NCBI RefSeq assembly: GCF_000712055.1
Contig: NZ_JOOA01000001.1
Location: forward strand, 558,001-622,000
Reading direction: 5' to 3'
From: Ruminococcus sp. HUN007
Lineage (GTDB): Bacteria > Bacillota > Clostridia > Oscillospirales > Ruminococcaceae
DNA: 64,000 bases
A program made the position numbers and the translations under genes. The notes under the pieces were generated by a model. The model made no database searches and was not told the DNA's origin. It worked only from the letters and a program-made list of their open reading frames with translations. Positions 34,834 to 43,118 of this stretch are shown piece by piece (position 1 is the first letter of the stretch; each line of letters begins with the position of its first letter).

Positions 34834-35050
34834 TCACGTAATGTGATAAATCCCCGCATCCTTTACTTTTTCGCCGGTAATCTTTTCGAATGCCTTTTTG
34901 TACGCTTCGAGCTGGTTCTGATATTTCACATCAAGGGCGTTTCCGTCTGCGTTGGTTTTGTAATCCACGATGTGCCACTCGCCTGCTTTGCGGTATACAA
35001 CGTCCATTATGCCGTTTATTACTGTCGATGACCGCTTCAATGTGCAGCTT
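34834..35050 (-). pseudogene. addA: C-terminal remnant of AddA helicase-nuclease
   Basis: About 72 codons: VINGIMDVVYRKAGEWHIVDYKTN...YQNQLEAYKKAFEKITGEKV. This is the nuclease end of AddA (PD-(D/E)XK, with D...D-Y-K). Everything upstream is missing and an intergenic palindrome (35057-35086) sits at the break. No start codon belongs to it. A non-functional fragment. Confidence 0.75.
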
Positions 35051-35056
35051 TCTCCT

Positions 35057-35086
35057 TTTATTCGGTATGCCTGCGGCATACTATTG
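35057..35086. repeat. Palindromic repeat TTCGGTATGCCTGCGGCATACTATT type
   Basis: GTATGCC-TGC-GGCATAC stem with conserved flanks. Other copies: 35679, 38971, 40786, and variants at 26614 and 50561. Confidence 0.75.
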
Positions 35087-35200
35087 ACTATACGTATAAT
35101 ACGCACTATAATATTATCAGGGGAAAATGAAGTAAATGCTAAAGAAATCATAAAGAATGGGCTACTTCCGCCTCTTGAATTATAATGATAAAGGATTTGA

Positions 35201-35605
35201 ATGATTATGCTGAAACTATTTTATCCTGCATGTTTTTACCCGAATGATACTGGCTTTACTGTGATCATTCCAGACCTTCCGGGATGTGTAACAGAAGGAA
35301 AAGAAATTACTGAAGCTTTTGAAATGGCTGTAGACTGCGCAAGCGGATGGGTTCTTACAGAACTTGAAGATGGAAATCCAATTCCTAAAGCGTCGGATAT
35401 TCAAACCATAACTGCTGATGAATATCCTGATGGATTCACTACAATGATCGTTCTTGATATGGACAGTTATGCTGAAAAATACGGTGAAAAATCCATTAGA
35501 AAAAACTGTACCTTACCTGCCTGGCTTAATAACAGAGCTGAAAAAATGAATATCAATTTTTCACAGGTACTTCAGGAAGCTTTGATCCAGAAGCTGAATA
35601 TATGA
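35201..35605 (+). CDS. hicB: HicB-family antitoxin-like protein (orphan)
   Basis: A 134-residue protein: YPACFYPNDTGFTVIIPDLPGCVTEGKEITEAFEMAVDCASGWVL is the HicB partial RNase-H fold, and the C-terminus LPAWLNNRAEKMNINFSQVLQEALIQKL is a ribbon-helix-helix. No HicA is found on either side. Solitary HicB proteins may act as regulators. AAAGGA precedes the ATG. Confidence 0.85.
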   Translation: MIMLKLFYPACFYPNDTGFTVIIPDLPGCVTEGKEITEAFEMAVDCASGWVLTELEDGNPIPKASDIQTITADEYPDGFTTMIVLDMDSYAEKYGEKSIRKNCTLPAWLNNRAEKMNINFSQVLQEALIQKLNI

Positions 35606-35651
35606 CATCACAACTATAAAAGGATAATGCGCCTTTGGCGCATTCATAATT

Positions 35652-35675
35652 AAAGCGGAGCCTCGGCTCCGCTTT
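35652..35675 (+). terminator. Terminator AAAGCGGAGCC/GGCTCCGCTTT
   Basis: Perfect palindrome after hicB, preceded by a small GCGCCtttGGCGC hairpin near 35625 and followed by another TATGCC palindrome (35679-35708). Confidence 0.75.
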
Positions 35676-35774
35676 CTCGTTTTATTCGATATGCCAGCGG
35701 CATATATCAGAAACATCCTTCCACCTCAATACAAAGGAAGAAGGATGTTTTAATTTTAATCAGAAACAGATTCC

Positions 35775-36365
35775 CTACTTGTTTTTCTTTATTTCATCGC
35801 AATACGGAAGTATCTCATCGAAATAATCGTTCAGAGGCAGTGTAGCACCGGAATGTTTTCCGCCTGGTATACGACGGAAACGTTCGTTTCTGCACAATCT
35901 TTCAGTAAAATCATTAGTATCGATTATCTCATCCGCATCTCCTACAATGCAGCATACATTATCGTTCTTCAAATCAGTAAGCGTTCCGAACATGGATATA
36001 AACGATGTGATTTCTCCATCATAGCCGAGACGCGGAAGATGAAGAAACGGCAGGAGGCATGGATTGATCAGTATAACCGGAAGATTAAACTCAGCAGACA
36101 AGTATGCCGCAAAGAAACCGCCAAGACTTGTTCCGACGATAACATCGATTTTTTTGTCAGTGATAATATGTCTGAGATCATCAGCAATGCTTTCAGGTGA
36201 TTTTGCATCATAGTCTACTGAAGGCGAAGTAATATTTTCACACTGTTTTCCAAGTGCAGCATATGCCGCATTCTCAGGTGAACCATGATAGCCATGAATA
36301 TTGAGAATGTTTAGATCATACTTGTTTCCATTGTTATTATTTCTTATATCGTTGCTGTTATTCAT
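35775..36365 (-). CDS. YqiA/YcfP-type alpha/beta hydrolase
   Basis: A 196-residue small esterase-like protein: ILNIHGYHGSPEN (oxyanion region), DVIVGTSLGGFFAAYL (nucleophile Ser in GTSLGG), CCIVGDADEIID (acid) and IPGGKHSGATLPLNDYF (His). The Asn-rich start (MNNSNDIRNNNNGNK) looks like a disordered tail. Family function is uncertain (esterase). The remains of a close paralogue flank the second IS copy at 50.6 and 52.6 kb. Confidence 0.8.
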   Translation of the reverse strand: MNNSNDIRNNNNGNKYDLNILNIHGYHGSPENAAYAALGKQCENITSPSVDYDAKSPESIADDLRHIITDKKIDVIVGTSLGGFFAAYLSAEFNLPVILINPCLLPFLHLPRLGYDGEITSFISMFGTLTDLKNDNVCCIVGDADEIIDTNDFTERLCRNERFRRIPGGKHSGATLPLNDYFDEILPYCDEIKKNK

Positions 36366-36549
36366 TTACATATACTCCTTCTGTGAATATCAATAAACTC
36401 CTCCGGCGTACTATTTTCACTTATCTCCGTATCCGTCTTATTATACCCTATTTTTTATCATTTCGCAAATACGATTAAATCGGAGTCTCAGTTCCGATTT
36501 CTCATTGTTACTATTCACGACCTAATTTTCCCAGTACAAAAGAAAACAA

Positions 36550-36586
36550 CACCACTGGACCGGTTTTATTACCGGCCTGGTGGTGC
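36550..36586 (+). terminator. Hairpin terminator at the IS66 left edge
   Basis: CACCAC...CCGGT/ACCGG...GTGGTG with an internal loop, then TATTTTTT on the plus strand. Confidence 0.55.
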
Positions 36587-36597
36587 TGTATTTTTTA

Positions 36598-38052
36598 TTA
36601 TTCACATTCAGCAAATATTTCTTCGACAGTATATGGGTTACCATCACATAATCTTGTTAATGCATCATATTCGTTGATTCCATTTCTTCGGCATGTTTCA
36701 ATGTATGTACGAATCATTGCATAGTTATTTGCTGTTTTTGAAGATGCGAACTGACCTGACACCTTCATTTTTGTTTTCGTCCCACGTAGTGCTCGTTCTG
36801 AGAGATTATTTGTTGTAGGCAGACTGAAATCATATACCCAGGCGAAGTAATTGCTGCGATATTTTATGATTCTGCGTATCAGAGCGCGTTCCGGACCGCC
36901 TGAATATTTTGATGTATTCGCTTCTGCCAGCGTTTCTGCTCTTTGCAGAAGTTCTGTAAGCTTGCTTTCAAAATTTTCAAGATATCCATCATCAAATCGT
37001 GTTGTTCCTGCTTGTATCAGATTCTTTCGGTCTTTTATCGTTGCTGATATCAATGCTTTTATTTCAAGCAGTACTTCATGATTGGTTTCATCTGCAAGTT
37101 TCTGAAGATCGCGCTGCAAATGTGCATTACACTCAATATTTATGAACACAAAACGTTCATTGTAATTGATGCTGTTATGATCATGCATAACAGATGTTTC
37201 AGCAGAAAGATTTTCAAGTATTCCATCCAGAAGAATTCCGTTCATATCTTTGTTTTCATGGGCTGCAAAGAACGCGATTCTTTCGTCTCCGTAAAATCTC
37301 AGGCAGATTCTTTTGGTATCGGCGTAAACCACGGTATCATCCCAGTAAATGAGCAGTCTTTTAAGTAACTCCCTTCGCAAATCATTATGAAAAACTGCCA
37401 GTGCTTTGGCGGCTCTGGCCTGTACTTTAGCTACATACCCTTCACTCGGACTGATCTCTCCGTTTGTTATGCCCTGAAAGAATACAGGAACCTTATTTAT
37501 TGACGAATTCATAATATTCAGCAAAACAAGTATCATTGCCTGTACGTTTGCTCCATATCTTACTTTCGTTCTTTTTTCAGGTGCCGTTCTGCTGATCACC
37601 AGGGTCCCGCAATTCTTACATTTGTAGACGTAATACTTATGCTTCACCCTCTTTACTTTAACTTCTACTTCTATTTCATAGCGATTTTCTGTTTTTCCGG
37701 TATATTCAAACTCATCTTTTTTGCATTTCGGACAACAGTCATCTTCAGTTAAACAATGTTCCGTTATATCAGTTATTGCTTCTTCTGCAGGTGGTTCAAG
37801 CTCTGATCTTTTATGCCCTGTTTGGCCTCCTTTGGAATTATCGGTTTCTTCTCTGCTGTTTGGTCTTGCTTTTGATTTCCCGATTGGTGTCTGCGATGTA
37901 GGCAGAGATGTATTGGTTCCATCTCTGTCCTGTACCGCTTTCATATGCCGGATCTCGGCTTTAAGTGTTTCTATTATGGTGTCTTTCTCGTCAAGTGCTT
38001 TTTGATATTCTTCGTCCTTCTTAGCAAGCTTTTTTTGATACTCACAGAACAA
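36598..38052 (-). CDS. IS66-family transposase (TnpC type)
   Basis: A 484-residue DDE transposase. The N-terminal coiled coil (about 1-45) is followed by a TSLPTSQTPIGKSK and GGQTGHKRS linker typical of IS66. Next come a zinc-binding segment (CCPKCKKDEF...YKCKNC) and the catalytic core with YWDDTVVYADTKR, VMHDHNSINY and NNLSERALRGTKTKMKVSGQF (final Glu). Length is normal and the frame is intact. Confidence 0.92.
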   Translation of the reverse strand: MFCEYQKKLAKKDEEYQKALDEKDTIIETLKAEIRHMKAVQDRDGTNTSLPTSQTPIGKSKARPNSREETDNSKGGQTGHKRSELEPPAEEAITDITEHCLTEDDCCPKCKKDEFEYTGKTENRYEIEVEVKVKRVKHKYYVYKCKNCGTLVISRTAPEKRTKVRYGANVQAMILVLLNIMNSSINKVPVFFQGITNGEISPSEGYVAKVQARAAKALAVFHNDLRRELLKRLLIYWDDTVVYADTKRICLRFYGDERIAFFAAHENKDMNGILLDGILENLSAETSVMHDHNSINYNERFVFINIECNAHLQRDLQKLADETNHEVLLEIKALISATIKDRKNLIQAGTTRFDDGYLENFESKLTELLQRAETLAEANTSKYSGGPERALIRRIIKYRSNYFAWVYDFSLPTTNNLSERALRGTKTKMKVSGQFASSKTANNYAMIRTYIETCRRNGINEYDALTRLCDGNPYTVEEIFAECE

Positions 38053-38053
38053 A

Positions 38054-38356
38054 TCATAGTTTTTCCTGTCTTAATTTACAGATTGTATCTATCTTTTCAT
38101 CAAGCTCTTTGGTGTGATTTTCGCATTCAATTACAAGCTGTTCATACCAGATATCGCGTACTTTCTTCACTGCATTTTTTGATGACCGAACTTGTCTGCA
38201 AAGCTGTTTTATCCGCCTCTGATATCCAAGATATATGAGATGATGATTATGCTGCAGTTTTTTATATCTCTCACCATTTTCAAATTCTTTTACCAGACGT
38301 TTAAGTCTTTTATTTTCATATTGTAATGATGTATTGATAAAAAACTGCCTGTTCAT
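38054..38356 (-). CDS. IS66-associated small coiled-coil protein
   Basis: A 100-residue, very basic, helical protein (LQYENKRLKRLVKEFENGERYKKL; RRIKQLCRQVRSSKNAVKKVRD). It ends 2 bp upstream of the transposase gene. It does not match classical TnpA or TnpB, and is probably an accessory DNA-binding protein of this IS66 branch. Confidence 0.7.
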   Translation of the reverse strand: MNRQFFINTSLQYENKRLKRLVKEFENGERYKKLQHNHHLIYLGYQRRIKQLCRQVRSSKNAVKKVRDIWYEQLVIECENHTKELDEKIDTICKLRQEKL

Positions 38357-38376
38357 AGCTTGCTTCCTGTTCTGTT

Positions 38377-38748
38377 TTATTTCTGTTCCAGCGCTCTTTC
38401 TGCTGATTCCTTTATGTTCAGTAAGTGATTTTTAAGAATAGCATTTTGTTTTTCAAGTTCGCTGATTCTTTTATCTTTCTGTATACTTTCTTCTTTTAGT
38501 TTTTTTATGATTTCCTTGTAATCCGGTTCTGCTGTTACCTTCGTTTCAACAGTATTGCTATTTGATTCTGATTTAGCCTTTCGTCCCGGCTTTCCTGTAG
38601 ACGGTATCAGTTCTCCCGTTACCGGATCTTCCACTCCAAGATACTTGCGTATTGGTCTTGATTGTTTGGTTACAGGGTCGTAGTGTGATGTTGATTCATA
38701 AAGAACCACTCTTCCGGTTTTCTTATCTGTGTAGCGTACAATCGACAT
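38377..38748 (-). CDS. IS-associated accessory protein
   Basis: About 123 residues; the start MSIVRYTDKKTGRVVLYES at 38748 has AAAGGAAG upstream. YESTSHYDPVTKQSRPIRKYLG then GRKAKSES resembles N-terminal segments of clostridial IS proteins that read adaptor-like DNA ends. The C-terminal half is a coiled coil (KKLKEESIQKDKRISELEKQ). First gene of the element. Confidence 0.7.
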   Translation of the reverse strand: MSIVRYTDKKTGRVVLYESTSHYDPVTKQSRPIRKYLGVEDPVTGELIPSTGKPGRKAKSESNSNTVETKVTAEPDYKEIIKKLKEESIQKDKRISELEKQNAILKNHLLNIKESAERALEQK

Positions 38749-38970
38749 GATTTCAGCTTCCTTTCTACACTTGGTACTTATTATTATATCACATACCAAC
38801 GAAAATGTCAATAGTTTTATTGGTATCTATTTAAACAAATACCACTATGCTTTTTTGTACTTTTTTTACGTAAAAAAAACAGTGCTGAAAACATCGCATT
38901 TTCAATGTTTTCAGCACCATTATCATTTTTCTATTTTACATTATTTGGCCGTGAATAGTAACTTCTCATT

Positions 38971-39000
38971 CTATTCGGTATGCCTACGGCATACTATTTT
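38971..39000. repeat. Palindromic repeat TTCGGTATGCC type
   Basis: CGGTATGCCTACGGCATACTATTTTTT; the T run may end the minus-strand gene at 39002. Confidence 0.7.
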
Positions 39001-39001
39001 T

Positions 39002-39742
39002 TTATATCCCAACAAAAAAACGCGCTGTCAGAATCACTCCCACAATCACGAATAATACGTAGACGATATTTCTTCTGTGAAATCTATTTACATAAATATC
39101 CTCCGGATCATCCGGATTTACGTAGATATCACGGATATCTCCAATACGATTCTTCTTTGCAAAATATCGTCTGTTTTCAGGATTAGTGTAAGTAAATCCG
39201 TTGGTGGTGTACTCCCATACATGAATATACATAGTATCTTTGGTCTTTGCACCAGTAGCAACAGTATCTATGCATGTAGCTGCAACGCATTCCGTACAGC
39301 GATTCTTTTTCAGATATGCAACAATCTTTTCATAAATGAGTCCATATGCACCGCCTGTAAGAAAAGCAAACGAAATTAATTTGTCTTTAAAAAGTTCATA
39401 CTCTTCACCCGGAAAGATATTGAGTTTGTCCACAATCAAGGTGAACAGACTGACAAGCAGAGTCAATGCACCTAGAATGAACAAACCAGTGCTCTCTAAA
39501 CGTTCTTCAGGATAATCAGAGACAGTGATCTTTATCGTAAAAATGCCTAACATCATAAAACCGAAACCAACTGCTGTACCTGTAATGCGTTTGTCAAATT
39601 CCAGAATCATAAAAACTGCAGCAGTAACCAGACCTATAAGCGCCAGTACGGCATATATGATATTTGCCTTCGCCCGATTCAAGTCAAAATTCTCGTATGT
39701 AATCGGAAAATATTCTTCTTCCGGATTGTATTTCATTTTCAT
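39002..39742 (-). CDS. Membrane protein with DUF3592-like extracytoplasmic segment
   Basis: A 246-residue protein. Helices at about 26-46 (ANIIYAVLALIGLVTAAVFMI), 56-72, 86-106, 124-138 and a C-terminal helix (IVYVLFVIVGVILTARFFV). Between helices 4 and 5 lies CTECVAATCIDTVATG...WEYTTNGFTYTNPENRRYFAKKNRIGDIRDIYVNPDDPEDIYV, which follows the DUF3592 pattern. Function unknown. Confidence 0.65.
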   Translation of the reverse strand: MKMKYNPEEEYFPITYENFDLNRAKANIIYAVLALIGLVTAAVFMILEFDKRITGTAVGFGFMMLGIFTIKITVSDYPEERLESTGLFILGALTLLVSLFTLIVDKLNIFPGEEYELFKDKLISFAFLTGGAYGLIYEKIVAYLKKNRCTECVAATCIDTVATGAKTKDTMYIHVWEYTTNGFTYTNPENRRYFAKKNRIGDIRDIYVNPDDPEDIYVNRFHRRNIVYVLFVIVGVILTARFFVGI

Positions 39743-39917
39743 TTTGTTTTCCTCATTTCTTCTGTCTTTTTCTTTTGTTTTTTATTTTTCAGGCTCATAG
39801 CCATTATCTGTAACTTAAGTATATCATATTTTAAATATGTTATCAATATTGTACTTTTACAGATTTACCACTCAATACAAATTTTTTGGGCCACAAAATT
39901 GTATTCAATATCAGACA

Positions 39918-39958
39918 TAAAAAAATCCGGCAGCCTGAAACCGAACTTCAGCTGCCGG
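39918..39958 (-). terminator. Rho-independent terminator of hairpin RNA array 2
   Basis: On the minus strand CCCCGGCAGC-TGAA...TTCA-GGCTGCCGG followed by ATTTTTTTATG. It is strong and lies at the 3' end of the array, with no gene between, so it defines a noncoding transcript. Confidence 0.8.
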
Positions 39959-40192
39959 GGGTTAAGTTTTTGGTCTTTAGTATAATTTACACGGTACCTG
40001 TCCGAAGACAAACATTCATCAGAAAAATGAGAAACTGCTGTATGTACCGTAGGTTTCACGGTGCCTTGTTTTTTCTTCAGAGGAAAATGAAAACTGCTGT
40101 AAGCACCGTATCTCTTTTTATTCACGGTGCTGTTTTTTTCTTCAGAGGAAAATTAGAACTGCTGTTAGCACCGTATCTGTGTTTCATATCGT
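39959..40192 (-). ncRNA. Tandem hairpin RNA array 2 (standalone)
   Basis: At least three repeated units on the minus strand: [GCACCGT...ACGGTGC]-(A/T)TACAGCAGTT-linker (TTTTCCTCTGAAGAAAAAA). Stems lie at 40168-40194, 40103-40130 (7 bp perfect) and 40044-40064, with starts 59-65 bp apart. A diverged unit is at 39991-40011. The RNA of about 270 nt would start near 40192 (TATACT at 40204-40199) and end at the terminator 39918. The sequence is homologous to array 1 beside DUF2828. No open frame fits. Confidence 0.7.
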
Positions 40193-40198
40193 GTTATT

Positions 40199-40247
40199 AG
40201 TATATCACAGTCAGCAGTTTTTTCACGGCGAAAAAGCTGCGACATCT
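40199..40247 (-). promoter_or_regulatory. Array 2 promoter with conserved upstream block
   Basis: TATACT (40204-40199), exactly 17 bp, then the block 40222-40247, which matches 25 of 26 bases in the array 1 promoter. The block overlaps the 3' end of the phosphatase gene, encoding its last residues. Confidence 0.65.
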
Positions 40248-40696
40248 TTCTGTTTTTGTTTTAGTGCTGAAAGGATCTTTCCGAATACAAGCTGGTTAGG
40301 AAAATATCTTTTGTCTTCGAAGATCTTTTTTCCGTTACATTCGAAATATTCAAGAATGGCCATCGCACATCCCGCACTCCTGCTCTGTCCGTAATCGCAC
40401 TGGCAAATAATATCTTTACCTTCATCATGTGCTTTAAGGATAAATTCCGCTGCCTCTCCCGCCTGCGGGAAAAATGCTTTTATCCCTTCCGGATCATTCT
40501 CAAATGCATCCCAGTCGATATCCGGAATGCAAACATAGAAAACATCATCTGTCACATCAGAATAGTCAACCGGCTGATAACCGGCAGAATGTCCATCCGG
40601 CGGATCGAAAAAAGTGATAACAGCCGTGTTTTTCGGGAATTCTCCGTTTACAATTATTTTGTAAACATCATTTCTTGAAAGTACCGATACGTTCAT
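40223..40696 (-). CDS. Dual-specificity/tyrosine phosphatase-like protein
   Basis: A 157-residue protein with the loop DIICQCDYGQSRSAGCAMAIL, a C-x(5)-R phosphatase signature (CDYGQSR). The preceding sequence (MNVSVLSRNDVYKIIVNGEFPKNTAVITFFDPP) matches its paralogue at 53634. Its C-terminus KQKDVAAFSP is encoded by the conserved promoter block of array 2, which suggests the original end was replaced by that element. It has a promoter with the shared TCTTCGAATTTTCA box. Confidence 0.75.
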   Translation of the reverse strand: MNVSVLSRNDVYKIIVNGEFPKNTAVITFFDPPDGHSAGYQPVDYSDVTDDVFYVCIPDIDWDAFENDPEGIKAFFPQAGEAAEFILKAHDEGKDIICQCDYGQSRSAGCAMAILEYFECNGKKIFEDKRYFPNQLVFGKILSALKQKQKDVAAFSP

Positions 40697-40740
40697 TAGA
40701 TCATCCTTTCGCTTGCAAAATTCAACCTGACTATGATTAT

Positions 40741-40774
40741 ATTATAGCACATCATTTTTGAAAATTCGAAGATA
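40741..40774 (-). promoter_or_regulatory. Promoter with shared ATCTTCGAATTTTCA box
   Basis: TATCTTCGAATTTTCA (40774-40759), 12 bp, TATAAT (40746-40741) upstream of the phosphatase gene. Confidence 0.55.
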
Positions 40775-40785
40775 TTTGATTATCC

Positions 40786-40814
40786 TTTTATTCGGTATGC
40801 CTGCGGCATACTAT
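40786..40814. repeat. Palindromic repeat TTCGGTATGCC type
   Basis: TTTTATTCGGTATGCC-TGC-GGCATACTATTC; it touches the stop codon of the 40811 gene. Confidence 0.7.
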
Positions 40815-41326
40815 TCTATCATATTCGTCATAAACACAGGCACTGCATCGATACGGTGGCAGTCGTCGCTGCATACTATTCTTCCAAAGAAATCCAAACT
40901 CTTGAAGCGTTCATGACCTAAATGATATTCGTCCCCGTCATCCTTGTACGACTCTCTCCATGGCAGATTCGTCAGGTAACGGGTAAACCATATCTGCAAA
41001 TTTATCTCCTCACATCCGTAGTGATAGATCTTATGCACGCCATATGGTTCCCATCTGTTCATATATGTATATTCGACATCATCGATATGAAGGGATGCAT
41101 ACAGTGAACGTTCACCTGACAGGAGGGCTTCAATCACATCTGTAAAGCTGGTATAAAGTCTGTTCTGCGCTGCCAGATAGTTTTCAGCCTCCTCTTTTGT
41201 CCAGATCACAGAATCCATATCATCTCTGTAAAAATCCCTGAGGATTGTTTCCGGTATCTGAGCTCTTCTGAAGTGTGATTCGACTGAATCATATCCTGCT
41301 GAATAATAAAACTTTATTCTTTCCAT
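40811..41326 (-). CDS. Hypothetical protein
   Basis: About 171 residues, start MERIKFYYSAGYDS at 41326 chosen for AGGGGGAT upstream. Aromatic- and acid-rich, with no signal or helix. Sequence such as SHFRRAQIPETILRDFYRDDMDSVIWTKEEAENYLAAQ gives no recognisable family. It ends just after the 303-aa gene and is probably co-transcribed. Confidence 0.6.
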   Translation of the reverse strand: MERIKFYYSAGYDSVESHFRRAQIPETILRDFYRDDMDSVIWTKEEAENYLAAQNRLYTSFTDVIEALLSGERSLYASLHIDDVEYTYMNRWEPYGVHKIYHYGCEEINLQIWFTRYLTNLPWRESYKDDGDEYHLGHERFKSLDFFGRIVCSDDCHRIDAVPVFMTNMIE

Positions 41327-41375
41327 CTGATCATCCCCCTGATTATGATGTTCTGATTTATCCGGCATATGGCAA

Positions 41376-42287
41376 TCATACATTTACTTCGATAATACAT
41401 TCCAGAGCGCTCGGATCTTCGATTGGCAGTTCATGTTCTGCAATATATCTGCGGACAGTTTTACGGATACCCTCAAAAGTGAAATTCCACGTTTCTGTAT
41501 TCTCGTCGTAAACCATCATAAGATCATCGATAAACTCGACATGACTACCTTCGACCTCAGTATCATCCTGCCAGTTCCATTCCATTTCAATTTCTTCGCC
41601 GTAACGGAAAACAAGTCCCAGAGCCGGTACGCGTACAAGATAATTGTAAAGATACTGACTGGAAGATCTGTATTTCAGGTAGAGACCCTCACGCTTGTCA
41701 TTCACCTCAGGTCCGTTATTACAGATCATTTCCCTGCCATAATAAACAGGCTTTACCGACTGAACAAGTGCCTTTGGAAACATATCATCAAGCCGACATT
41801 TTACTGATGAGACTTCATGCTCGAAAACTTCGATAATGCATTCCGTTTCATCCGGATCCGAAATATCACTGTCCGCCGCCATAAACGAAACCGCCATATC
41901 ATAAAGTTCACCGCGTGACATCACTTCCGGTGTATCTGATACTTCAGCGTAATACAGAAGAACATCATCTGAAATGTTCTCTCCATCGCGGATATATGCT
42001 CTGTCATATCCAATTTGAAAATAGCCTTTCAGTGCAGGTATGATCACGCGGAAATCATAGACGAAAATTCTTCCGTAAAGATAGAACACATTCTGTTCAA
42101 GTATGTTCTGGATATATTCCCGTTCATCAGTCGAATCTTCCGTTCTGTAAAACTTATCGAGCTTATAAGCATTCTCATAGTCCTCACGATTAAGAACGGT
42201 GCATCTCATTTTGCTTTCTTCCCTGCCGGCCATTTCCCATACAGCAGCATTTGTGCGGATATCCTTCAGTTTACATTCAAAAGTCAT
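41376..42287 (-). CDS. Hypothetical protein
   Basis: A 303-residue acidic protein with no recognised family, signal peptide or membrane helix. It has repeated EC-IIEV strands: ETECIIEVFEHEV in the middle and ALECIIEVNV at the C-terminus. This hints at an internal duplication of a beta-rich domain. It is driven by a promoter with the shared TCTTCGAATTTTCA-type box and followed by the 40811 gene. Confidence 0.6.
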   Translation of the reverse strand: MTFECKLKDIRTNAAVWEMAGREESKMRCTVLNREDYENAYKLDKFYRTEDSTDEREYIQNILEQNVFYLYGRIFVYDFRVIIPALKGYFQIGYDRAYIRDGENISDDVLLYYAEVSDTPEVMSRGELYDMAVSFMAADSDISDPDETECIIEVFEHEVSSVKCRLDDMFPKALVQSVKPVYYGREMICNNGPEVNDKREGLYLKYRSSSQYLYNYLVRVPALGLVFRYGEEIEMEWNWQDDTEVEGSHVEFIDDLMMVYDENTETWNFTFEGIRKTVRRYIAEHELPIEDPSALECIIEVNV

Positions 42288-42346
42288 GATATTTCACCTC
42301 ATAAGATTTCATACGGTGGTGGTCATTCTTTCGTTTCTGTAAACCA

Positions 42347-42381
42347 ATTATAACACACAAATTTCTGAAAATTCGAGGATA
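42347..42381 (-). promoter_or_regulatory. Promoter with shared ATCTTCGAATTTTCA-type box
   Basis: TATCCTCGAATTTTCA (42381-42366), 13 bp, TATAAT (42352-42347), upstream of the 303-aa gene. Confidence 0.5.
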
Positions 42382-42438
42382 ATTTGAAAATAATAAAAAA
42401 GCAGTGAACGTCTTGTTCTTTGACGTTCACTGTATTCC

Positions 42439-43116
42439 CTAACTTTTCTTCAGAGTGTAGATCATGCACGGCCGGCCGCCGGTCTCATAATTCATTTTTC
42501 CGCTTATGAACCCCTGCTCGATAAGATAGTTCATATATCTTCGCACCGTTACTCTTGAAAGATTTACTTTATCAGCAATTTCTTCACCGGTAAATTCCGA
42601 AGATGAATTATTAAGCAGAAACATTTTTATCGTGTCGAGAGTCTGATCCTGAATGCCTTTCGGAAGCAACGCTGATTCACGTACTGCTGAATTACCGATC
42701 AAGCTGTCTATATGATGCTGTGAAAAAGATGAAAGCTCATGAAAAGTATTTTTCATAGCAAGAAATTTTTCCAGTGCCTGCTGGAAACGGTCATTGAAAA
42801 ATGGTTTGACAAGATAATCTACCACGCCTAGACGAACGGCTTCTTCAATCGTTTTTCCGTCATTTGCAGCTGTGACCATGATAACTGAGGCAGGTATGTT
42901 TTTGCCTCTGATCATCTTCAGAAATTCCAGTCCGTCAGTACGCGGCATGTACACGTCAAGAATTATAAGATGTATTTCATGGCTCTCCAGATATTCCAGA
43001 GCCGACTTGCCGTCTCTGCACACTTCAGCAACATGAAATTTCTTATTCTCATTTACGTACTGTCTGTTTATCATAGCGACCATCGGATCATCTTCCACTA
43101 TCAGAACTTCGTACAT
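42439..43116 (-). CDS. Response regulator, CitB/DcuR type
   Basis: About 225 residues. The receiver has EDDPMVAMINRQYV, phospho-Asp in LIILDVYMPRTDGLEFL, MVTAANDGKT and K of DYLVKPFFNDRF. The C-terminal HTH (GEEIADKVNLSRVTVRRYMNYLIEQGFI) is of the CitB/DcuR kind. Start ATG 43116 has a GGGGG-type site; an in-frame TTG two codons earlier overlaps the kinase stop. Partner of the kinase upstream. No transporter target is visible. Confidence 0.9.
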   Translation of the reverse strand: MYEVLIVEDDPMVAMINRQYVNENKKFHVAEVCRDGKSALEYLESHEIHLIILDVYMPRTDGLEFLKMIRGKNIPASVIMVTAANDGKTIEEAVRLGVVDYLVKPFFNDRFQQALEKFLAMKNTFHELSSFSQHHIDSLIGNSAVRESALLPKGIQDQTLDTIKMFLLNNSSSEFTGEEIADKVNLSRVTVRRYMNYLIEQGFISGKMNYETGGRPCMIYTLKKS

Positions 43117-43118
43117 TT

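Larger units (their letters stand above)
36533..38921 (-). mobile_element. IS66-type insertion element (ends uncertain)
   Basis: Three co-oriented genes (144-aa-type accessory, 100-aa coiled-coil protein, IS66 TnpC) fill 36598-38748. Both sides carry hairpins (36550-36586; 38881-38921). AGTACAAAAG at 36532 and its inverted near-match AGTACAAAAAAG around 38860 could be terminal repeats, but I cannot confirm ends or a target duplication. Confidence 0.6.

Noticed and set aside
35090..35185. HicA toxin gene upstream of hicB
   Set aside because: A short tail (EVNAKEIIKNGLLPPLEL) is readable, but it lacks the HicA GSH motif and a start codon.
39865..40125. 86-codon minus-strand ORF across array 2
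   Set aside because: It runs through the repeats, has no ribosome binding site and no similarity to known proteins; the RNA structure and terminator explain the sequence better.
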